Source of the DNA: Methanoregula formicica SMSP
GTDB lineage: Archaea; Halobacteriota; Methanomicrobia; Methanomicrobiales; Methanospirillaceae
Length of the DNA: 64,000 bases
Direction of reading: 5' to 3'
Assembly (NCBI RefSeq): GCF_000327485.1
Contig: NC_019943.1
Coordinates: 1,674,001 to 1,738,000, forward strand
Positions within the stretch are counted from its first letter, which is position 1; the number at the start of each line of letters is the position of its first letter. The position numbers and the translations under genes were made by a program. The notes under the pieces are model-generated. The model saw nothing but the letters and a program-made list of their open reading frames with translations, did not search any database and was not told where the DNA came from. Positions 1 to 8,017 of this stretch are shown one piece after another.

Positions 1-1
1 C

Positions 2-139
2 TTTGCAATGCCTATGCACTTCTCGTTCTACGCCTTTGCCATCTCGCTCATTGCGATGATCGTTGTCAGCATGGTGACAAAGAAGACCTCGGAGAAGGTA
101 CTGGACGAGACCATGACCGGCTGGTATATCCGGCGATAA
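2..139 (+). CDS. C-terminal end of a membrane transporter (partial)
   Basis: The reading frame is open from the window edge to TAA at 137-139, giving about 45 residues. A hydrophobic segment (FAISLIAMIVVSMV) is followed by a basic/acidic tail ending TMTGWYIRR. This ending resembles the last helix and cytoplasmic tail of sodium:solute symporter (SSS) family proteins, but only the end is visible, so the family is an inference. The gene starts outside the window. Confidence 0.55.
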   Translation, partial: FAMPMHFSFYAFAISLIAMIVVSMVTKKTSEKVLDETMTGWYIRR

Positions 140-244
140 TTTTTTTACAGCGGAGCGATCATTGCCGCTTTGCCAGAGGACTACAAAGAAACCTTTTTTC
201 TTCCTGCCGGGAAAGGAGTGTAAAGCGAGATCCGGTGATCCCTG

Positions 245-904
245 TTGCGTTCCTGCCCTTCCTGCGGTGCACCCGCAAAACCCGTTGACAAGTTCTGCGG
301 CCAGTGCGGTGCACAACTCGGGACAGTTACGGAGATTGACGGGAATGAACAAACCCCCCGTGCACCGGCCTTTTCGAAAAAGGTCCTGATTGTCATCCTT
401 GCAACCGGAATCATCATTGCCATTGCTGTTGGCGCGATTTTCCTGAAGAGCGAGGGAAATGCAACCGGAAATCCGGTCGCGGCCAACAGGACTCCGTCAT
501 CGTATGTCATTATTGAGACCGAAGCACCATTACCAGCGATCTCCACAACACCCCTGATTACTGCAACGCCGTCACCAACCGCAATCCCGACAACCGTGAC
601 GACCCCAAAGCATAGCACATGCCCGACAGACCGGCGGCTCTGCGGTACAAACTGTACGGACACCCTGACCGACAGCAGCAACTGCGGTTACTGCGGCAAT
701 GCATGCCCCCGGGGCCAGGCCTGTGTCAATGGCCACTGTATGCTGGACTGCCCGGCCGGGAAGACTGCGTGTGTCGAAGGGTGTTTCAACCTTGAAACCG
801 ACCCCGACCATTGCGGCATCTGCAGCAACAACTGCCCGGCCGGCCTTGTCTGTTCAAAAGGCCAGTGCGCACCGCCACCAACAACCATCAACAGGGCGCT
901 GTAG
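245..904 (+). CDS. Zinc-ribbon membrane protein with two extracellular Cys-rich repeats
   Basis: A 219-residue protein. The N terminus carries a zinc ribbon with two CxxC pairs (CPSC at about residues 4-7, CGQC at 18-21). One transmembrane helix follows (about 47-67), then a Thr/Pro-rich linker. The C terminus has two tandem cysteine-rich units of about 40 residues with the pattern C-x2-NC-x2-C or HC-x2-C, resembling Cys-rich secreted repeats of myxobacteria (MXAN_6577-like). TTG at 245 is taken as the start because GGTGAT (234-239) sits five bases before it and no ATG lies upstream of the first CxxC. Topology is probably zinc ribbon inside, Cys-rich repeats outside. Function is unknown. Confidence 0.75.
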   Translation: MRSCPSCGAPAKPVDKFCGQCGAQLGTVTEIDGNEQTPRAPAFSKKVLIVILATGIIIAIAVGAIFLKSEGNATGNPVAANRTPSSYVIIETEAPLPAISTTPLITATPSPTAIPTTVTTPKHSTCPTDRRLCGTNCTDTLTDSSNCGYCGNACPRGQACVNGHCMLDCPAGKTACVEGCFNLETDPDHCGICSNNCPAGLVCSKGQCAPPPTTINRAL

Positions 905-943
905 TCATTCTTCACATGCCGGAGTTTTCACCCCTATGAATAT

Positions 944-2287
944 ATGGCCGGCAGGCTAACCTATGGTGCAGTGACAACAGCAGTTCTTGGCGGAGGCTTG
1001 ACCGGGCTTACCCTTGCCCGGCTCCTGCACGAGCGGGGAGAAGAGGTAATTGTCCTTGAAGCGGAGCCGGAGATTGGCGGGCTCTGCCGTTCCGTGACAA
1101 GGGACGGTTTCACCTTTGACATCGGCGGGTCCCATATCATCTTCTCCCGCGACGCCGAAGTGCTCGCGTTCATGCGAAGGATGATTGCGGGAAACGAACA
1201 ACGCAACAACCGGAATACCAAGATCTTCTACAAGGGATCCTTTGTCAAGTACCCCTTCGAGAACGGTCTTTCTGAACTTCCTCCTGAAGACAGGTTCCTC
1301 TGCATCAATGGGTTTGTCCAGAACCTTATCGCAGTCGAGAAAGGAGAGGTAAAAGAACCCGGCAACTTCCGGGAGTGGATCTATTTCACATTCGGATCCG
1401 GTCTCGCAGAATGCTACATGGTGCCGTATAACGAGAAGATCTGGAAGTACCCCACGGAGAAGATGTCGCTCCACTGGGTGGACGGCCGCATCCCCCGCCC
1501 CCCGGTCGAGGACATCATCAAATCTGCAATCGGGATCGAGACCGAGGGTTATACCCACCAGGCGGTCTTCTCCTACCCGCTCGACGGGGGCATCGAAGCA
1601 CTTGTCAGGGCAATCGCAAAGCCCGTGGAGAAGTTCATCCGCACCGGCTTCCGCGTAACGTCTGTTAAGAAGACGGGCACGGCCTGGCTGGTCAGCAATG
1701 GCATCGAAACGATCCCTGCTGACCGGATCATCTGCACGATTCCGGTCCAGCACCTGCTCCCCTGCCTTGACCATGTCCCGGCAGAAGTACAAGCCGCCTG
1801 TAAAGCCCTGGTGTACAATTCCATCGCATGCATCACTATCGGCATACAGGGAACATTGCCCCCCATCTCCTGGATGTACATCCCGGACAAGAAACTCGGG
1901 ATGACCAACCGGCTCTCCTTCCCTTCGAACTTCAGCCGTCATGCTGCGCCGGAAGGATGCAGTTCCATCCTTGCCGAGATCACCTACCAGCCGGGCGACG
2001 AAGTCGCAACGCTGCCCGATGCAGCGCTGATCGGAGAGGCGACCCGTATGCTGGAAGAGATGGGATTCTGCACGCGGGATCAGGTTGTGTTCAGCGCTGT
2101 TGAACGCCAGCCTTTCGCGTATGTTGTGTACGACCTTGAGTACCAGAAGAACATCGCCATAGTCAAAGACTATTGCACCAGCGCCGGCATACCCCTCGTT
2201 GGACGCTTTGCCCAGTTCGAGTACCTGAACATGGACGGCGTCATCCGTTCTGTCTTCGATTTCCTCGGAAAGGACAGGACCGGCTGA
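944..2287 (+). CDS. FAD-dependent amine oxidase/protoporphyrinogen-oxidase-like protein
   Basis: A 447-residue flavoprotein. It has an N-terminal dinucleotide-binding fold with GGGLTG at residues 16-21, an acidic strand end (VLEAEPEIGG near 36-45) and FDIGGSHI near 63-70. This is the arrangement in the NAD(P)-binding_8/amine oxidase group that includes protoporphyrinogen oxidase and UDP-galactopyranose mutase. The following gene is a GT2 glycosyltransferase on the same strand, 64 bases away, so a role in glycan or isoprenoid-linked sugar chemistry is possible but not shown. ATG 944 lacks a good ribosome site; GTG 971 is an alternative start just before the Rossmann strand. Confidence 0.75.
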   Translation: MAGRLTYGAVTTAVLGGGLTGLTLARLLHERGEEVIVLEAEPEIGGLCRSVTRDGFTFDIGGSHIIFSRDAEVLAFMRRMIAGNEQRNNRNTKIFYKGSFVKYPFENGLSELPPEDRFLCINGFVQNLIAVEKGEVKEPGNFREWIYFTFGSGLAECYMVPYNEKIWKYPTEKMSLHWVDGRIPRPPVEDIIKSAIGIETEGYTHQAVFSYPLDGGIEALVRAIAKPVEKFIRTGFRVTSVKKTGTAWLVSNGIETIPADRIICTIPVQHLLPCLDHVPAEVQAACKALVYNSIACITIGIQGTLPPISWMYIPDKKLGMTNRLSFPSNFSRHAAPEGCSSILAEITYQPGDEVATLPDAALIGEATRMLEEMGFCTRDQVVFSAVERQPFAYVVYDLEYQKNIAIVKDYCTSAGIPLVGRFAQFEYLNMDGVIRSVFDFLGKDRTG

Positions 2288-2351
2288 CTACTATCCGGCA
2301 TCACCCTTATTATCCGCTGTGCCAAAAACCTAGGCAGGAGTCTGCATCCCG

Positions 2352-3056
2352 ATGATCTCAGTTGTCATCCCGACGTTCAATGAAGAAGAGAATATTGCCC
2401 AGTGCCTTGTCTCGCTCACGCACCAGACAATCCCGAGAACCGAGTACGAGATCATCGTTGTTGACGGCGGTTCAAAAGACAACACCTGCGAGATTGCAAG
2501 GAAGTACGCAGACAAGGTCTTTACCCAGACCAGCCGCAAGGTCGGGGGCGCCCGGAACGACGGGGTGATGGCAGCCAGGGGGGACATCATTGCAACAACC
2601 GATGCCGACTGCATCCTTCCCCCGGGCTGGATCAAGCGGATTGCCGATGACTTTGCGGCGGACCCCAGACTTGTCCAGCTCTACGGTCCGGTCTACCCTA
2701 TCGAGGAGGGGCTCCGGAACAAATTTTCCCTCTTCCTTGCCAACACCTTCTCGCGGATCGGCTATTACAGCCGGACCTTTTATTATACGCTCGGGTGCAA
2801 CACGGCGTTCCGGAAAGGCGCATTTATCAAGGCTGGAGGATACCGGTGCATTGACGCAGGCGATGACCTCGAGATCGCGATGCGGTTGAACGATCTCGGC
2901 AAGATAACGTTCGACGGCCGGCTCAAGGTTGGCTTTTCGATGCGCCGCTACCAGCAGTTCGGGACACTCCAGTCATTGTATGAATGGGTGTATATCGTAG
3001 CCGATGGCGGTGAGACAGACAAGTACTCCTATACCCGGAAAGATTACAAGGGATAA
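2352..3056 (+). CDS. Family 2 glycosyltransferase
   Basis: A 234-residue GT-A enzyme. The N terminus has the nucleotide-sugar-binding strand and loop (VVIPTFNEEENI, about 4-15), the conserved DGGSKDN near 38-44, and the metal-binding DAD near 79-81 (ATTDADC). A late acidic GDDLEIAMR segment matches the catalytic-base region of DPM1-like and DolP-glucose-synthase-like enzymes. No long C-terminal membrane region is present, so it is probably a soluble or peripheral glycosyltransferase. AGGAG lies about 10 bases before ATG 2352. It follows the FAD protein and may be co-transcribed with it. The donor and acceptor sugars cannot be told from sequence. Confidence 0.85.
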   Translation: MISVVIPTFNEEENIAQCLVSLTHQTIPRTEYEIIVVDGGSKDNTCEIARKYADKVFTQTSRKVGGARNDGVMAARGDIIATTDADCILPPGWIKRIADDFAADPRLVQLYGPVYPIEEGLRNKFSLFLANTFSRIGYYSRTFYYTLGCNTAFRKGAFIKAGGYRCIDAGDDLEIAMRLNDLGKITFDGRLKVGFSMRRYQQFGTLQSLYEWVYIVADGGETDKYSYTRKDYKG

Positions 3057-3078
3057 CTGCCGGGACTGTAATTTTACC

Positions 3079-3492
3079 ATGACTTCCATTCCTGAAACCA
3101 TGCCGGAAAATGACCCCATCAAGGCCAAGATCCGGGAATTCAATGTCAGTGAATTCGCCCGCCTCCTGGGGATGGTGATTGAGGAGGCCCGGGACGGTTA
3201 CGCGCGGGTTACCATGGACTGCACCGGAAAAGCAAACCCTTCCGGAGTAGTCCATGGCGGGGCGATAGCCGCCCTTGCCGACCAGGCATTCGGTATTGCC
3301 GAGAACTGTGCAGGCATCCACCGCGTTGCCGTCTCGATCCATATCCAGTACCTTGTCCCGGGGACAGGTTTGCTCGTTGCCATTGCAGAACGTGTTTGTG
3401 ACAACGGCTCCTGCGACACCTGCCGGGTGCTTGTATATGCCGGCGAGCGTGTCATAGCCGAGTTCACCGGGGTCGCATTCCGGGTTGACTGA
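3079..3492 (+). CDS. PaaI-family hotdog thioesterase
   Basis: A 137-residue single hotdog domain. The core helix segment NPSGVVHGGAIAALADQA (about 53-70) carries the HGG and the Asp/Glu region used for acyl-CoA thioester hydrolysis in the PaaI/YbgC class. The downstream VSIHIQYLVPG strand is also typical. ATG 3079 gives a family-like N terminus. A longer reading from 3004 would overlap the glycosyltransferase gene and adds residues with no family match, so it was not used. Probably a cytoplasmic acyl-CoA thioesterase; the substrate is unknown. Confidence 0.85.
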   Translation: MTSIPETMPENDPIKAKIREFNVSEFARLLGMVIEEARDGYARVTMDCTGKANPSGVVHGGAIAALADQAFGIAENCAGIHRVAVSIHIQYLVPGTGLLVAIAERVCDNGSCDTCRVLVYAGERVIAEFTGVAFRVD

Positions 3493-3554
3493 CAACCGCC
3501 ATCGCAGTATTATTATACGCATCCTTTTTTCTTTTTGGCAGCGCATATCCCTTT

Positions 3555-4115
3555 ATGACCCCGGAACAGAATGCGATACTGGCTGTTGCTGACCTGATGG
3601 CTCTTTCTGCCCGCACGGCTCCGAAAGGCAAAGGCGAGGATACCCTGGAGATCCGCGTGCTTGACAAGAAAGCAACAAAGAAGCTTGCTGCCCGGCTCGA
3701 AACGATTGGCGAAGAGATGCACATCGGGTTCTTCATCCGCGATGCAAAGAATATTGCTGCGTCCGATGCCTGTGTCGTTGTTGCCTCGCGCGGAGATACG
3801 ATTGCAGGCATCAACTGCGGGGGATGCGGCTTTCCCACCTGTGCCGCACTCGAGAAGGCAAGAAAAGCGAAGAAGAAGGGGGGTCCCTTCTTTGACGGCC
3901 CGAACTGTGTCATCCGCATGGCCGACCTTGGGATTGCCATCGGTTCCGCAGTGAAGACAGCCCAGGTCCATAATGCCGACAACCGGATCATGTACTCCGG
4001 AGGGGTTGCAGCCCGCAATCTCGGGATTGTGCCACAGGACTGCACGGTCGCCTACGCGATCCCGCTCTCGGCAACCGGCAAGAACATCTTCTTTGACCGG
4101 CCATCATCACGCTGA
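3555..4115 (+). CDS. DUF2148 ferredoxin-domain protein
   Basis: A 186-residue protein with the cysteine cluster INCGGCGFPTC at about residues 86-96 and a later NCVIRMADLGIAIGSA segment, features of the DUF2148 family (ferredoxin-like domain of unknown role in archaea and anaerobic bacteria). A lysine-rich loop (KARKAKKKGG) follows the Cys cluster. The cysteines suggest an iron-sulfur site, but no biochemical role is established. It stands between a thioesterase and a GHMP-family gene on the same strand, with no clear operon link. Confidence 0.75.
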   Translation: MTPEQNAILAVADLMALSARTAPKGKGEDTLEIRVLDKKATKKLAARLETIGEEMHIGFFIRDAKNIAASDACVVVASRGDTIAGINCGGCGFPTCAALEKARKAKKKGGPFFDGPNCVIRMADLGIAIGSAVKTAQVHNADNRIMYSGGVAARNLGIVPQDCTVAYAIPLSATGKNIFFDRPSSR

Positions 4116-4266
4116 TTCCCGGCAGATCCTTTGACAATAAGAAGCCCCCTTGCGTCATGGCTTGCACAGAGAGTCCTCCAACAACAGATGTTCCATCCCC
4201 GTGCACCAATTCACATGCGAATAAGAAACCTTATGCGCCGGATGTAACAAAGGGGATCTGATACCC

Positions 4267-5346
4267 ATGGCGATTATGAAGATACGCGGGGGCGATCTCG
4301 ATCTCGTTGAATACGAGTTTTCCACCTTCGCACCCGGCAAAAATCTCAAGACACTGGGACTTGAGAAGAAGAAATTCACTCTTCGCCCCATACGCGAGAA
4401 AGTGCATGTCAGGGCTCCGGCCCGCATCCACCTTACCGTTCTTGACATGAACCGTTTTGCGCCGGACCACCCGGGAGGGGGGGGCATCGGGTTTGCCATC
4501 CAGTGTTACTGTACCGCAGAAGTCCGGTGCACGAAGAAGGCAATCGATATCGACTACAACCGGGCTCCCATCATCGAGAATTTCATCCAGGTCTTCCGGA
4601 AAGTCACGGGATACAAGGGAGGGTTCTCGGTGAAAGTTACCGACCACGAGCACAAGCACGTGGGTCTCGGCTCCACGAGTACCGTCATGATCGCGGTTGC
4701 CACGGCCCTCAACGAAGCCGTTGGATCCCCGCTCACCGTCACCCAGCTCCGGCACCTCATCGGGCATAACTATGTCGAGGAGACTGCTGACGGGAACATT
4801 GCATTCGGGTTCGAGACCGGTGTCGGCCCTGCCGTGAGCGTTCACGGGGGTATGGCACTGATGGGAGACGAGCTCTCACTTGTGTACCACCATGCCTTTG
4901 CCGAAGGGAAGAATGTCTACATCATCATCCCGCCAACCGACATCTCCTCGGCCGGCACGCAGGAGTTCGACCTCCTGATGAACAAGGCCCGGACGCTCGA
5001 TTACCGGGACCGGGAGCTCAAGGCCTACTTCTTCTTAATGGACCTCGTCCCGGCACTGGAGCACGATGATCTCAAAAAGATCGGCGAGGTCATCTGGGAG
5101 ATCGAGTTCCGGGGATCGAAGCGGGCTGAAGTCGAGCACCACAGTTACGGCATCTACCATTACATGAATCTTTTGCGCGAGAAGAAACTCGAGTTCGTTG
5201 GCATGAGTTCAGTCGGGCCATCCATTGCAGTTGTGACCGGCCTTGACAAAAACGCGATGAAGAGATTAATCGACCCCCTCGGCCTGAAGATAGCCATCGC
5301 CACGAAGGTTGACAATACCGGGCTTATCATCACCCGGTCACCGTAA
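4267..5346 (+). CDS. GHMP-superfamily enzyme, beta-RFAP synthase-like
   Basis: A 359-residue protein of the GHMP kinase fold. It has an N-terminal strand PARIHLTVLDMN (about 58-69), a glycine-rich GGGGIGFAI loop, and the GHMP motif 2 equivalent GLGSTSTVMIAVATALNE near 135-152. These match the family of beta-ribofuranosylaminobenzene 5'-phosphate synthase, which condenses 4-hydroxybenzoate or pABA with PRPP at the start of methanopterin synthesis. It carries about 50 extra N-terminal residues compared with the Methanocaldococcus enzyme, so it may be a paralogue rather than the pathway enzyme. The ATG lies just after GGGATCTGATACCC. Confidence 0.6.
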   Translation: MAIMKIRGGDLDLVEYEFSTFAPGKNLKTLGLEKKKFTLRPIREKVHVRAPARIHLTVLDMNRFAPDHPGGGGIGFAIQCYCTAEVRCTKKAIDIDYNRAPIIENFIQVFRKVTGYKGGFSVKVTDHEHKHVGLGSTSTVMIAVATALNEAVGSPLTVTQLRHLIGHNYVEETADGNIAFGFETGVGPAVSVHGGMALMGDELSLVYHHAFAEGKNVYIIIPPTDISSAGTQEFDLLMNKARTLDYRDRELKAYFFLMDLVPALEHDDLKKIGEVIWEIEFRGSKRAEVEHHSYGIYHYMNLLREKKLEFVGMSSVGPSIAVVTGLDKNAMKRLIDPLGLKIAIATKVDNTGLIITRSP

Positions 5347-5400
5347 TTTTCCTGATCATTTTTCGCCAGGCGTTTATTGCACGAAGTTTAAGTCCGGGTG

Positions 5401-5900
5401 ATGTTTGCCCGGTTTTATGCCCTGCACTATATCAGTATCGTCGCGGTTGTCGCACTCTTTGCCGGCTCTGTCCTGATGTTTTGTCCGGTGCATTGCATAC
5501 CTTTGAAGCCTGGCAGGTCTTCTTTTTCGGCCGCAGCGTCATAACCCTGCCGGGTCACCTGAGTGAGAATGCAGCCGCCTCCGTTGCCCTCATCCAGGCG
5601 GTCGATGCATTCCTCTTTGCGCTTGTCCTCCTCATCTTCTCGTACGGGGTCTACACCTTGTTCATCAACCGGGAAGACGACGCTACATTGAAACTGCCGC
5701 AATGGCTGCATATCGAGACAATCAGCCAGCTCAAGACAACCCTTGTGCAGGCCATCATCGTTATCCTTGCGGTGAACCTGCTCGAATATGTCGTCGTTGT
5801 CGGCTCCGAATCGCTCCGGTGGGAGGCCCTCATTATTCCTGCCTCCATGGTCGGCCTTGCCTTAGCGCTTAAACTGATGCATACGGGAAAGGAAGTCTGA
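5401..5900 (+). pseudogene. UPF0114 (YqhA-like) membrane protein, frameshifted
   Basis: The C-terminal 139 residues, read from 5481, form a typical UPF0114 membrane protein with helices such as AVDAFLFALVLLIFSYGVY and TLVQAIIVILAVNLLEYVVV. The expected first membrane helix is absent from that frame. It is encoded just upstream in a different frame from ATG 5401 (HYISIVAVVALFAGSVLMF). The two frames join at the T run near 5478-5481: one additional T there would restore a continuous protein (MF-L-SGALHTF). Either a real indel, a sequencing error in the homopolymer, or less likely recoding. Confidence 0.7.
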
Positions 5901-6025
5901 TCCACCCACCTTTTTCCCTGCCCGACATCAGTAAAAACAGATACGAATCCTTCGTATTCCTTCGGGAAAAAGCCGGTGGGAGAAAACAAAGAGAGATGAA
6001 ATGCGGGTTAAGACACCCCGCGCGT

Positions 6026-6694
6026 TCACGGGAGGGACTCGCCGGTTTCCTTCTTCCGCTTCAGGTATGCTGCGACAAGATTACCGATAATAAAAATGAT
6101 TGTTCCCAGGGAGAGGAGAATGACACCGATCATGAGAAGACTCATGTTCTCTTTTACAATAGAGAAGGTGCCAAGGTAATATCCTGCCAATACAAGGCTG
6201 AAAGACCACGCTATTGCACCGAGGACATTCCAGAGGAGGAACCGGCGGTACTGCATGGTCCCTATGCCGGCAAGGCAGGGGGCAAACGTCCTCACCATGG
6301 GGACGAACCGGGCAACGAAGATGGTTGCCCCCCCGTACTTCTCGAAAAAACCGTTCGTCCGGTCAATGTACTCTTTCCTGACAAGGTTCGGGTACCGTTC
6401 GCAGAAAAAACGGAGGCCGATCCAGTTGCCGATCCAGTAGTTGAGCGTGTCGCCGAGCACTGCACCGGCAATGATCACGGTAATCAGGGACCAGAGATCC
6501 AGGATACCGCTTGCGGCAGCCGCACCCCCGACAAAGAGCAGGCTGTCACCCGGCAGAAACGGTGTGATCACAAGGCCGGTTTCAAAAAAGATGATGACAA
6601 ACAGGATGACATAGGTCCAGATCCCGTATTCGTTGACAACTGCAGGAAGCTGCTGGTCAATGGTCAGGAGAATCTGAAGGACCGAATCGATCAT
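6026..6694 (-). CDS. DedA-family membrane protein
   Basis: A 222-residue polytopic membrane protein. It shows the SNARE-associated/DedA (VTT) signature: FFETGLVITPFLPGDSLL (about 36-54), a GDTLNYWIGNWIG segment near 102, and the conserved FVARFVPMVRTFAPCLAG near 126-143 with the key arginines. DedA proteins are half-transporters or scramblases of lipid carriers and small cations at the cytoplasmic membrane. The gene stands alone on the minus strand between convergent and divergent neighbours. Its substrate here is unknown. Confidence 0.92.
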   Translation of the reverse strand: MIDSVLQILLTIDQQLPAVVNEYGIWTYVILFVIIFFETGLVITPFLPGDSLLFVGGAAAASGILDLWSLITVIIAGAVLGDTLNYWIGNWIGLRFFCERYPNLVRKEYIDRTNGFFEKYGGATIFVARFVPMVRTFAPCLAGIGTMQYRRFLLWNVLGAIAWSFSLVLAGYYLGTFSIVKENMSLLMIGVILLSLGTIIFIIGNLVAAYLKRKKETGESLP

Positions 6695-6868
6695 ATCTCT
6701 TGTACGTATGCGTCATTGGTCCACTTAAGGTCGGTGGTTATTCAAAGGAAATTACCGAAAGGAAAATACTTAACGGGTTTCCCAAGAAACCTCATAACCA
6801 GATATTGCGCCCCGGGCTGGTTCCGATAAAAGGATAATCCCGGATACCTGCGCAGAAGGAATTTCCTT

Positions 6869-7753
6869 ATGGCACGATACAGCGTTTCACACTCCCGCAT
6901 GGCAATTATCCTCCTGTGTATGGCACTTTTTCTTACTGTGCCGGTCCAGGCATTTACTGCCGATTCCCTAGACATCACGATAGACAAAAACGGGGATGCC
7001 ACCGCAGTCTTCCGGTTCACTCTCGAAGGCCTGATCGAGAATGCCATCCCGCAGTCCATGCTTGAGGAGCAGCTCATAAAAGGGCTCTCCAGCAGTTCCG
7101 AACCCCCGACACTCGTCTCGATGGACCGTTCCCGCGCCACCATTATCCTGAAAAAATTCGCCAGTACCTATGACACCCCCCAGGGAACCGATTACCAGAC
7201 CAGTTCCATGGACTTCCGGAAAGCTGAAATCGCTCTCCAGAACTCTGCCGTGAGCAGCGTCATTTCCGCTGATTTTTCACCGGCAACAGCAACCCTGATC
7301 TTTTCGGACGGGTACGTCCGTACCTTCTCGGATGTCGAATCGCTTCCTTCGATAACCCATACGATTATCGATCCGGTGAAGGCCGCTTCTGCAAAAGCCG
7401 CCGCAACCACAACCGCAACACTCCCTGCAACCCCCGCTGTCCCTGCACAGACAGGGGCCATCAATGTCACCTCATCACCGGATGGGATCGAGATCTGGCT
7501 TGACGGTGCCAGTATCGGTACTACACCCGCAGTCTTCAGAAATATCCCTGCCGGGGCACATTCACTCACCTTCAAAAAAGAGGGCTATACATCTGTAACA
7601 AAAGACGTTACCGTCAGTGATGGTGGGACAATCCGGCTCTCGGTCTATCTTGCACCTGTCGAAGCCACACCGACACAAGCGCCGGTTGGCGCGCTTGCCG
7701 CGGGTGCTGCCATCGCCCTCTGCATTGCGCTCTGGGCAGTTCGCAGAAGATAA
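6869..7753 (+). CDS. Secreted PEGA-domain protein with C-terminal membrane anchor
   Basis: A 294-residue surface protein. There is a signal peptide (AIILLCMALFLTVPVQAF, about 11-28), then a novel N-terminal domain of about 140 residues, a Thr/Ala/Pro linker, and one PEGA domain (about 195-260; INVTSSPDGIEIWLDG...GYTSVTKDVTV). The protein ends in a hydrophobic helix plus RRR, like archaeal C-terminal sorting/anchor tails. PEGA domains are common on methanogen surfaces and likely fold as small beta-sandwiches. AAGGAAT lies just before the ATG. Function beyond surface display is unknown. Confidence 0.8.
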   Translation: MARYSVSHSRMAIILLCMALFLTVPVQAFTADSLDITIDKNGDATAVFRFTLEGLIENAIPQSMLEEQLIKGLSSSSEPPTLVSMDRSRATIILKKFASTYDTPQGTDYQTSSMDFRKAEIALQNSAVSSVISADFSPATATLIFSDGYVRTFSDVESLPSITHTIIDPVKAASAKAAATTTATLPATPAVPAQTGAINVTSSPDGIEIWLDGASIGTTPAVFRNIPAGAHSLTFKKEGYTSVTKDVTVSDGGTIRLSVYLAPVEATPTQAPVGALAAGAAIALCIALWAVRRR

Positions 7754-8017
7754 TCTCCTTTCCTGTTTTTTGACGGGTATGAAAATCCCCATAATTTTCA
7801 TCCGCATTCTATGCCACTGGATGTCATAGCACGTTCTGGAGAAAACCTGTGTGGGCTATTGTTAGTCAGGGAGAAAGCCACGGGCGCTCGGTGTCTGCCG
7901 ATCCTCGCACCGCGAAGAGTCTTTCGGATTTTTCTCATCCTCACAGTCTGACAACGGTTCGGGCCGTGGAACCTGGCCGTATGCGAGCCAAGAAAAACTT
8001 TAAAAAAAGAGCGCTGT
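7754..8017. other. Intergenic region between two converging PEGA genes
   Basis: This 264-base stretch lies between the 3' ends of two convergent PEGA genes. It contains an A-rich tract (AACTTTAAAAAAAG near 7996-8010), which read on the minus strand is T-rich and could end the multi-PEGA transcript. No reading frame with a credible ribosome site or composition was found, and no RNA gene was recognised. Confidence 0.4.

Noticed and set aside
5996-6829. Plus-strand open frame (277 codons) opposite DedA
   Set aside because: Antisense to a well-supported membrane protein; highly charged composition without domain features.
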